Assembly (NCBI GenBank): GCA_035578175.1
Contig: JAQMRL010000003.1
Location: forward strand, 93,660,469-93,724,468
Source: Catonia carolina
Taxonomy: Eukaryota > Arthropoda > Insecta > Hemiptera > Achilidae
Direction: 5' to 3'
DNA: 64,000 nucleotides
Part shown: positions 54,171 through 64,000 of the stretch, one piece after another
How positions within the stretch are numbered: position 1 is the first letter of the stretch
Layout: every line of letters begins with the position of its first letter
The notes under the pieces: model-generated
The model's input: the letters and a program-made list of their open reading frames with translations, nothing else
What the model was told of the DNA's origin: nothing
Database searches by the model: none
Program-made: the position numbers and the translations under genes

Positions 54171-55814
54171 CATAATGGATAAATATCATTATTTTTCATT
54201 ATTTTGTCTATTGCTTTCCTTTCTTATACAAACTTAGTATATTAATTTTAACATTATGAGTACTTTCCCAAGGTGTGACGTCCGCAGTACCAAACGCAAG
54301 GCACTTACTTTCACCGACGCTCAGAGGAAAGTAGAAATGAATTACTGCAAGTCGCACGTTCTAGCATGCTAACAATTATAATATTGGCATCCATCAACAA
54401 TGATTTTTTATGACATTGTTGATTATCCATCTATTTTTATTACGTCTTATCATCTAATACTATAACAAATATCAATAAAATTATTTCATTTATTTTTAAG
54501 GTTGGCACAGAGATTTATTTTCATTTTTGATTATTTTGTTTTTTTTTCAGTATTAATTAATAATATTACAGCATCACTGTTTATTTTTGTATCGAAAGAA
54601 ATTTTTTGTGTTGATCAATCATTTAAAATATTTAGATGACACAATTTTAAATATCAATAAAAAATATTCAGCATTTTAATAATTTTTATGACATTATAAT
54701 AATTAAAACCTTAATCATATTAACAACTATAAATAACATCATAAGATTCTGTAAATATTTTTGACAAAAAGAAAATTACAATATAAATGACAAAATTTAA
54801 ACACCATATTGATGAAAAAATTTCAAATTAAATCTCTCATTGAATATTAAATCTGTTATACATTGTAATTGAGCAAGAAGTATTAAACAAATTTAATTAT
54901 AATCCTAATAAAAATTTTTATAAATATGTAATGACATCAATTTAAATTAAAAAAAATAAAAAATAAATTATTTTTGTATTCAAAAGTTTTTCATTGTTTC
55001 ATGATATGTTAAAACGTAATTATGAAATAATGAACTATCGAATAAGATACAAAGTAACAATTAAATAAAAATAATTAAAGTAGGCCTATAATTATTACAT
55101 AACATAAATTCTATGTGATAACATTTAAAATATTATAACATATATTTACAAATCAATATTGCCGATCACAGTGCTAATATTAATACATACATAGATGAAA
55201 AATAAATATAGAATAATGTTAATTATATTTTTATGCTTGTACATTAAAAGAAATGTTTCCTTTTGCAGGTACATTAATATTTTTAAATATAATAGACATT
55301 AATACAATTAATAAACCTTCACTAATTTCGATTTTAATCAGTTTAAAACTTTGTAATCATTTAATGAGAGGTATTACAAAATTACAGGAAATAAAAATTT
55401 TAAAATTTAAGTTATTTCATCATATGAGGTATTTATGAATAAAGTGGCTTTGAGATTTGATTCAATCAATAATAACTGATATAGTTTTTATTTTAATACT
55501 GAAAATTTTTTTATTTTAAAGTAAAACAGGAAAATATTGGGTCTGAAAAACTGTGAAATGGTGTTAATTACAAAAATGATTTTGATGCAGATTTGTAGTA
55601 AAGTCATGTTATAATATTATTAAAAAGAAAAGTTTTTTTTAAAAATTATTTTGTTTGAACAGTTTACTTTTAGTGAGTAAATATAAATTAAATAAATTGT
55701 GCTCTGATGTGAATGAACCTATTTGTATGTTCAATTTTAAAAATTGGTGGCAATTTTAAAAATTGTTATCTATAATTATTTTTCTTTGTTCATCTGTCCA
55801 TCACACCCAGATGT

Positions 55815-56275
55815 CAAAAACTACAAGAGATAGCAACAAATTGTTTTCAGATTTGTAATGTACACAAAAAGTTAGTGGGCTTACTTTGGATTTGAAGTTC
55901 TGGTTTCAACCGGAAGTGGCCCAAAACCGGAAGTCAAGAAATCAAAGTAAGAAACTACAAGAGATAGCAGCAAACAGTTTTTGGATTCGTAATCTACACA
56001 AAAAATTAGTGGACCTGGATTGGGTTTGAAGTTCCGATTTCGACTGGATGAGGCTGAAAAACGGAAGTAAAGAAATAAAATTTGGAAACAAAAATAGTGT
56101 TATTCGATTCCTCTTAAAGAGCAGATACAGAATCCATTAGGTTTGAGGTTCTGGTTTCGACCTGAAGTGGCCTAAAACCAGAAGTCAAGAAATCAAATTT
56201 GGAATTTATAAATTGAAGAGTCATTCGATTCCTCTTAAAGAGTAGATTCAGAAATTACTTATGGTTTTTGCCATA
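55815..56275 (+). repeat. Tandem array of ~120-bp units (about 3.5 copies)
   Basis: AAACTACAAGAGATAGCA, TACACAAAAA.TTAGTGG and GGTTTCGACCGGAAGTGGCC / AAACCGGAAGTCAAGAAATC recur with changes. Later units instead share ATTCGATTCCTCTTAAAGAG. Confidence 0.8.
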
Positions 56276-59200
56276 AGTCAAAGGTAAGCCTTTTTAAAAA
56301 TTACCACCAACCATGAGACACGTCACCTTATAAAAGGAATTGTTAAGAAATATTATCTATTGAAATTAGTGTGAGAATAGTATATACATGAAGTGATGAT
56401 AACAGATAAAGGGAACTGAGAAGGGAGATGAAGTAAAGAAGATAATTTACCGAGAGGACATCTAGAATGAAGTGGTGAGAGTATTAAATGGGCATGACTT
56501 GGATATTTCACTAGTTAAAAGCAAAGTATTGGTTTTTAAAGTAAACTACCTGTCAGGTAACCAGTTCAGCAGCACAGGAGTATTAATTTTATGGGGTACA
56601 CCTTTTTATGGTTTACAGTAAGACTAAGAATTTTACTAAGATGAATGGAACACTTAACAGAATGCTAAGGAATAATGAAACACGATACACTTCTTAAATT
56701 TTATAAAGTAATATTTGTTTCCAGTTGTTTATTTGAAAGTGGAATGTTGAAATTTTTGGCTTTTGGCAGGCAGAAATTGTAACAAGTGCGAATAAAATCT
56801 TTGAGGTCTGGGGTGGGTTATTCCAGACTAAATGAGGTAGTAAAGTATAGTTGTTATAAGGCAACAACTCAATCTTTATCGCTTGTTGATTAATTAAGAT
56901 AAGATAGAATTAAGAGATGATTATAGAAGACTGTGGTTAGCATACATTAAAATTATTTATCCAGATCTAGGAACAGATAAAAACCAGTAATTTTGGGAAC
57001 TGGATGATAAACAAGCCTTACATCTGATAAGAAAAAAAACAGTTAAGTAAAGAAGAAAGTCAGTGAGGAACTCAGCTCAGGAGAATTTATTTCTAGGATA
57101 GTTGAAGGAACATAGGGCCTAGCGACACAAAAAGAAAAACAAAGATGTGAAAAAGTGTTACTATATTTTGTCTACATCTCATTTTCATCTTTTCTGAAAT
57201 TCATTGTTCAACAGTAATTTTAAAAACATTTAATATCTTTATAAACTTTTCCCTCTTAAATTTTTCAGCAGTCATGAAGGGAGTTTATATAATGGTTGAA
57301 ATATCAGGAAGTCAAAACAGTGTTTAAGTCATTTTAGAGGAAATCACATACATGGAACAATGGAAAACACGAATTAATAATTTAGTATACCTGGTTAACT
57401 GGTTTAAAACTTGTAGCCTGAACACAGAGTGGTCTGACATCATGTATTTGCAATAGGAATTCAATTTCAAAAAATCTATATTGAAATATCAATATTTTCT
57501 TTTGCCTGTACTTCTTAGTAAGTGTACAAGAAATTTAAAATACTTATAGAAATTGTAATAAATTTATTTCAAAGTGATCTTTTAAATATATTAATTTAAG
57601 TTTGTAGTAAATACAAAATTAATTTTTATGATAAATATCTAGAAGATATCTACTACACAAAAAAAGTAATTAAATTTTGAACCTTCTGGAATAGATACCA
57701 CTGAATTCATTGCTATAATCCAAATTAGTGAAGCAATTTTAAAATATTTAAAAATTTTGTTAACAAATATGTACTGCTAGTACCAGTATCTAAATATAAA
57801 TATTACTAATAAACAATTAATTATAAATTTCAAAAATTAAAGTATTTTATATTTTTATAGTATACTTACGTATGTAAATACAGAAAATATTTTTGTTTTT
57901 TTAAAATTACGACACATAATGTAAGTACATATGAAAGTTATGATAAAAATTAATTTACAAACATAAAACACCAATCAAAATTCTAATTATTTAAATACTT
58001 ATGTATATAATAATATCATAATACAATCTATACGTTAATGAAGATAACATAAATCTCAGGCGCAACAAATGGATATCTGCTGATGTTCCTTTTGATAATT
58101 TCATAAAAAATGATAATTATAGAATTACAATATTATTATTAGTTTGCAATTATATTAAGTTATTCTATTTAAATATTTCTCATGAAAATTAGTTCATATG
58201 TTCTTTTGCAAGTTTTTAAAAAATAATTTAACTTACAGTAAAGGTTTGAAACTTATAGTATTACTGCAAAAGTGTATTAATGGTTTGTTTTGGAAAACAA
58301 GTCAGTATTTTTTAACATTTTCTGCAAACATTTTTGAAGCCAACTGGATTTTTAGCAGTGTTTTAGTTGTGGCTGATGATTTAAGAGAAAGCAATGCATT
58401 TATAGGTATTTCACAGCACTAAAATTATTCATGAAAGGTACTGAACAAATGATATTAATCATGGATGTTAGGGGTGGTTTTTTCTATGACAAAAATAATT
58501 CTTTTTATCTAGTGTGCAAGACATGTTGTCAAGCGTAAAGCTTATAGGCAAGATAATATAGCCTCATTTCTCTTCAAAAGTTAACAAATTTTAAAGCAGA
58601 ACCAATAATTTCTGAATTGGGGTTGTAAATAAAATTTTTAATTAAGTATAGAGTTTATAGTCGTGAATAAGTGAAGTAAAAAATCTGAAAAATAATTTAA
58701 CTTAATAATTTTAGGTACAATATTTTTAGACAAAAGTCTCTCTTGAGAAGTTTCATTAAATGGATGTTAAAAGAAATATAATAAGACAATTACAAACGAC
58801 AGTTGACACCATATAAAATGAAATGTTATTGTGGTCATTCAAGTAGGCCTATAGCGAACAAAAGACCTGACCCACATGTGTAGGAAATATATCAAAATTA
58901 CTTCTGATGTATAGAACACAACTTTGATTAAAGTAAACATAAGATTTGTAATCCTTGCTTTATATACCAGGTAAAAATAACATTCAGTATGTAAAACTGA
59001 TCCTATTGTATTTTTAAATACAACTACATGTACATACTTCTGTAGATAGCAAGTCTTTCATTGTACAAGCTAGGTTTGAAAAAATATTTTAGTTAATACA
59101 ATTAAAGACTGTTTTCAAAAAATTGCTTCAGCTAGGCTACTAGAAATTTTGCCTTTTCCAATGAAGTTGAAAATCGATTGAAAGATTTACTGCCATTAAT

Positions 59201-59904
59201 ATCAGTTCTGTGGAAGTTGGTGATTTCATTGAAATGTATGCAAATTTTTAAATAAGTAAAATACTGTCAGATAAAGAATCAATGCATAAGTGAGATACCT
59301 GCATAACGCCATGAGTAAAAAAGACAAAGAAGTGGATAAGGAAAATCCTCATGAAAGTCTTTGCCAACTATGAGGACAGCAAAATTCCTCTCGGTAAAGT
59401 ATTTGAAAAATATTAATAAAGTGGATACCGTTGTTAAAAAATTAAAGTTTCTTGAAAAAGACCAATAAAAAATATTTTTCAAAGTAGTGTTTTCAAAACA
59501 ACAGGAAATAACAGAATAAATCTTTAAAATGAATCCTGGAGTCCTCAATCAATCTAAATAAAAACAAAACACTAATAGCCTTTACTAACTTCAACTTGAG
59601 TTGAAGTTAGATTAGGGTTGAGGATTTTTTTCACTAATTCATTCACTTTGTTTTATATACATACGTGTTTCGGTAGATGTACTATCATCACAGTATACAA
59701 ACCAGGCAAAATTGAATTTGATTGATTATTTAAAAATACTTCCGAACGATGTTATTTCTTCACTCACATTTGCAAAACTCTTTATATAAATAAATAACTG
59801 AAGATAAAAAATATAACATGTAGGAGAATGTTTGATAAATAATTAGTAGTTAAAATTTTATATGAATTGTATAGATGGTGGGGATTCATTGAAACTTGTA
59901 AGTG
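56276..59904. other. AT-rich DNA, no gene seen
   Basis: 56390-57130 is purine-rich and could be a very degraded LINE, not assignable. The frames at 58198 and 59279 lack any motif. Confidence 0.45.
59585..59610. repeat. Perfect 26-bp palindrome
   Basis: CTAACTTCAACT, TG, AGTTGAAGTTAG. Confidence 0.95.
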
Positions 59905-59965
59905 TAAAGAAGTTTTTTTTTGTTTAACGACCATCTGCTAATGCAGACAGTGAAAGAATAAATTA
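59905..59965 (-). mobile_element. Fragment of family C SINE body
   Basis: TTTTTTTTGTTTAACGACCA then TCTGCTAATGCAGACAGTGA matches the body only; no tRNA-like head follows. Confidence 0.4.
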
Positions 59966-62051
59966 AAATAAAATCAGAAAGCAACATTGTAAGAAATACA
60001 GATCACTGAAGAATAATAGTGTTGTTTTTAAATTTAAATAACTGAAAATTTAAAAACTAAGTGATGTACCTGTAAAACTACATTCTAATCCATGTGAATA
60101 TTTTGTTTCTATATTAAAATTTTTTTCAGTATACATTGTAAAATATTTAAATTTCTTTTCTGAAATTATTTTTAAAACTTAGTTTTGCATTTCATTTTCT
60201 GTATTATGATTCTTGGTAAACAAGCACAGTTAAAGCGAACTTTGCTTTGTAATAAATAAAATCTCAGTCCCCAGATGTTCACTATAACCAAATTTGACTG
60301 TATAATATTGTAGAATTTTAAGGGTAATTTAAAGTGAACAGTATTTTGTGACTGAATAAATAAAAATTAGATAAAAATGGAGGTGAATTCCAAAAAAAAG
60401 AAAAGATGGTAAAAGAATTTTGTTTATAAACAAAATTATTGATAGATAATTTTATGCTTATTTTATAATTTCTTTATAAAAATTCCAAAAGAAAATCATA
60501 AGACACCGATGAACATTGAGCCTGGAACAGTATTAATAAATGACATTAATTAAGTATTTACTTTATAATTATATCCATCGAACACAAAATATATCGATAA
60601 ATTATTATCCAACAATAATTTAATTAAGTATATTAAAAAGAAAACAATATATTAGCCAAGTAATAATACAATAATAAATTATTTAAAATTTTCATTTAAT
60701 TTTAAAATTATTTTAATACTTAATAAGAATTTCTAACAAATATTAATTATTATTTTTATTAATTAACACTGGAATTCCTCACTCTTAACCGTCGGTCTTA
60801 TCGTTTACATATATATCTCATTTACCTAACAAACATAATGCAACTTGGCACTATTTTGGCTTATTATATAATAATAATATAATAATAGTATATATTTATT
60901 TATTATTTATTTATTTTTATGAATGAGGGTTGGTGAAAATATCACTGGAATAATTTTGCTATAGTAGCAAAAAATATCTTAATAGTTTTTCTTTTTTTTC
61001 TTATATTTATATATATTTTTATATTTCATATAGTGTACTTTATAAAGTCTTTCACAACACATTAATAGTAAAATAATAATAATATATATATATATTTATA
61101 CACATAGAAAATTATGAATATAACAGAATGAATGCATGGTAACCAATTAACATGGATAAAACTATTTAATATTTTTATTATTGTAATAAAAATTCATTAT
61201 TAAAAAATCTGTCAACTTACAAATTACAGTATACATTTTCTTTCTTTATTTTTTATTTTAATTAATAAATAAAGTTATTATTAATAGTATTTGAAAAGAA
61301 AAACAATTTTTCATTAACTTTTAAAATAACTTTATTTTATATATAAATATATATTTTATTTATTTATTTTCAAATGTACATTTATGTATAATATTCAAAT
61401 GTACATATTTATAATTTTTACTAATAATAATATTATTATTATTAATATTGATGATAATAAAAAAATGAGCAAGGAGGTTAAAAAGTCAAATTTGTGATAT
61501 GTTCAGAGTATTTTATTTATTTATTTAAATATACGTTTTTCTAAACACATTTTTATTAATAAATAAGTGTAGGCTAAATATTTGTGGAAAACTATTTTTT
61601 TTAATAAGTTATAATAAATTTAAGACAATTTTTAATCTTATATTGATAAATAGATTTGACATGAGCAAAATTAGCTATCTTAAAATACTATTATTGCTGG
61701 AATAGGTCATAAAAAATTATGATTGATTAGTATCATTATTAAATTTGTTTTTATTATCAACAGCCTAGGTTTCATTATTATTAATATTATTATTCTTTTC
61801 TATAGTAATTTAAGAAAATAAACAAAAATAATTGAATCTGTCATTTTAGAAAGGGCACATGTCTAAAATTACAATTTATTTTATTTCTGACATTTATAGT
61901 TAATTAGGGGTATTCTATACTATATCCAACAGTCACTAGTGACTATGGGAAAGATAGAAAATTCCAATTTAACATTGGCTGTATACACCAATACGCTCTC
62001 CACTTCTGTCTGTCCTACAAACATACTTAGTTAAAATGATAAGTGACAATT
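59966..62051. other. Very AT-rich DNA, no gene seen
   Basis: TATA, ATT and TTTA simple-sequence tracts throughout (for example 61076-61100). No coding or repeat family recognised. Confidence 0.5.
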
Positions 62052-62059
62052 ATTTAAAG

Positions 62060-62847
62060 CAGTGGTTCTTAACCTGGAGGGGGGCGCCCCCTGGGGGAGC
62101 GGAGAAGAATTTTAAGGGAGGCGTGAGTGCATTTAAAAATAAATAAATAACAAAGTAAAACTATAATTTACTCAGTTTTGTAGTCACATGTATATTTTCA
62201 AAATTATCATATATTTTTATACGTTATACTCTAGTAGACTGCCCATAACAGACAGGTGGAGTGTCAAATTATTTACACTCAATCTGTTCGTTGCAGGGCT
62301 AAAATAAATAGTTCTGTTTCTTATCACATGGTCAGTCAATTAAATGACTGAATCATTTAAGAACAGAAGAGGTAGAGGTGTAAAAGACACTAATCAGAGT
62401 TATCTTCTTTGAAAGTAATGAATTTCATTGTACAGCCAGACCCTGTGGTGAATGAAGTGAAGTTGTCATTTACAGAGTGGAAAATATGTGCTTTTCAGAG
62501 GGCCCGGCATGCTGATAAGCGTACTTTTCCACTCAGTGAGGAAGACAATGGTAAACCACCTCACTCCTCGTTTTACTTAGTAAAACCTCTAGAGGTTCAA
62601 ACCAGCCTTTCGGCTGTTGACCTAAACAACAACAACAACAACTCTAGTAGAATGTAGCACTCGATTATTGCAATAACACAGTAATTGTCCTACTCTGGCA
62701 ACACTGTGATCACGCTTCTGTTTCATATTCCGATTGTAGGCTACTACTTGTTTTGACCACTTATAGTGATTTAGGGGGTGGGGAGGACGTAACCTCAGAT
62801 CAGTGTTCAAAGGGGGGGCACAGTGCCTGAAAAGTTGAAAACCACTG
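62060..62847. mobile_element. Non-autonomous hAT element
   Basis: Ends CAGTGGTTCTTAACCT and reverse CAGTGGTTTTCAACTTTT are of hAT type. ATTTAAAG is duplicated on both sides (62052-62059, 62848-62855), exactly 8 bp as hAT transposases make. Without the family A insertion it would be about 375 bp; no transposase. Confidence 0.92.
62239..62640 (+). mobile_element. Dispersed repeat family A, copy 8, inserted in a hAT element
   Basis: Best-preserved copy: GCCCATAACAGACAGGTGGA at the 5' end and a 3' tail of six AAC units. Flanked by ACTCTAGTAGA (62228-62238, 62641-62651). A spurious 82-residue frame crosses it. Confidence 0.92.
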
Positions 62848-62855
62848 ATTTAAAG

Positions 62856-64000
62856 AATAATGTTCTGACCCAATATTCAATTAAAAGATACAGAATTTCC
62901 TACATTAGCTACCTAATTAAAAAAGAATGAAATTACATTTACAAATAAAAATCACAAATGTAAATTGTTTCAATATCACAATATAGCCTACAATAAGAGA
63001 AACTTAAGATAAACAGTAAGATATTTTCATAGCGTGAGTCAATGTTTTTAACACAGTACGTAACAGTGCTCTAACCGTATAAGCAATAGTATCTTCCAAC
63101 TGTTGGACAAAGTATAAGTATTCCGCATTGAAAGGGTACATACACTTAATACTAAAGCCCATTAAACTTGTTTTAAAGTTGTTAGTACCAACATTAAACT
63201 GTTTTTTTGCCTCTCCTGAAAAGTGAAGATTTTTGGCTAAAACCCCTTTCTAAAATGACTGATTCAATTGTATAATTTGATACATTTTTATATTTTCAAT
63301 AAAATTTTATTACTGTATTTTGTATAATACAATGGGGTTTGTAACATAAATTATTAATACACAAATACAGAAAAATGTTATTGTCTTAAGAAAAACAAAA
63401 TATTTGATTGTTTTCAATGGAAGTTTCAAATTATCATATTTTCTGGAGTACATAACCTAAAAATCTTGTAAAATTATAATTTTCTATCATCCTATTAATG
63501 TATTGAATCTGTACTTAAAATGTATGATAATAGATAGATAAATCTATAATACAAAATATTTGTAGAAGAAGTTACAGAGAATACAAAAAAAAAACTAACA
63601 ACATTAATATGCATTCTATGAATAAAATTCCATTATGAAGGTTGGATTGACGATATATCCATGACCTGTAATAACGAATGGATTACTATATTTATTTAAC
63701 AAGGGAGGAAGCCATAGAAAGAATCATTTAAGATGTGTAAATGTTTCGGTAGGGGATACCAACTCCTCATCCCGTTGAATTTGCTAGTTTGCTAGTTTGA
63801 AGTAGGAATTTGTAATTTGAAATTACTAGATATTTTATCAATTTTGATTCTTAAAATTGAAAATTAAAGCCAATATTGACAATTACTTGAAAAATACTTT
63901 TTGATTCTTCATTCCAAAAAGAAAAAACTGAATTTTTTTGCATGCAACTTTAGAGTAAGTTTAAAGATAAAATACTAACGTATGAGTATAAAGACGTTAA
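62856..64000. other. AT-rich DNA, no gene seen
   Basis: No frame or repeat assigned up to the window edge. Confidence 0.5.

Larger units (their letters stand above)
52567..55814. other. Very AT-rich DNA with simple repeats
   Basis: No gene. GTGTGACGTCCGCAGTACCA to TAGCATGCTAAC (54274-54373) is an isolated GC-richer island of about 100 bp without visible function. Confidence 0.45.

Noticed and set aside
1..64000. CRISPR arrays, operons, bacterial origins or prophage
   Set aside because: Intron-containing animal genes and retroelements throughout; nothing prokaryotic is visible.

Overview
This is an AT-rich (roughly 70% AT by eye), gene-poor stretch of animal nuclear DNA, almost certainly from an insect. 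Genes have GT-AG introns, the proteases and SNARE are of insect or arthropod type, and the non-coding DNA is dense with tRNA-like SINEs, LINE tails and Tc1/mariner, piggyBac and hAT relics. The repeat mix fits a hemimetabolous insect, perhaps a hemipteran, but that is inference; no species is claimed.

Three protein genes can be reconstructed. (1) 11492-26779 (+): a seven-exon, 369-residue CLIP-domain trypsin-like serine protease with signal peptide, six-cysteine CLIP domain, R|IVGG activation site, intact His/Asp/Ser triad and an Asp in the S1 position. It resembles the proclotting-enzyme / venom-protease-like group, so an extracellular cascade role (clotting, melanisation, Toll) is likely. 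(2) 29477-35738 (-): a four-exon, 302-residue S1A protease with an intact triad but no IVGG activation site, Thr where trypsins have Asp189, and a hydrophobic C-terminal tail. (3) 36334-37182 (+): an intronless coding region for a SNAP29-type Qbc-SNARE, 282 residues. Genes 1 and 2 are convergent; genes 2 and 3 are divergent, with about 600 bp between their start codons.

Layout: 1-11.4 kb holds repeats only. 11.5-26.8 kb is the CLIP protease, whose introns carry SINEs, LINE tails, a Tc1-like relic and a foldback MITE. 26.8-29.5 kb is the convergent spacer, with nested repeats. 29.5-35.7 kb is the second protease, 36.3-37.2 kb SNAP29. 37.2-48.2 kb is a transposon-rich block: internally deleted mariner, an inverted-duplicated mariner, a piggyBac-like element and LINE/SINE nests. 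48.2-64 kb is very AT-rich and nearly empty, with scattered SINEs, a transposase relic, a tandem repeat and a complete non-autonomous hAT element carrying a later insertion.

The most striking non-genic observation is a dispersed ~390 bp repeat ('family A'), present eight times in both orientations, at least seven copies flanked by 9-11 bp target-site duplications that can be read directly. Its (AAC)n end carries a run of small hairpins. Other signals worth a second look are three adjacent 18-nt hairpins with different but self-complementary stems, the mariner with two identical 3' halves, the 34-bp palindrome beside an 11-G run, and poly(A) signals overlapping or almost touching two stop codons.
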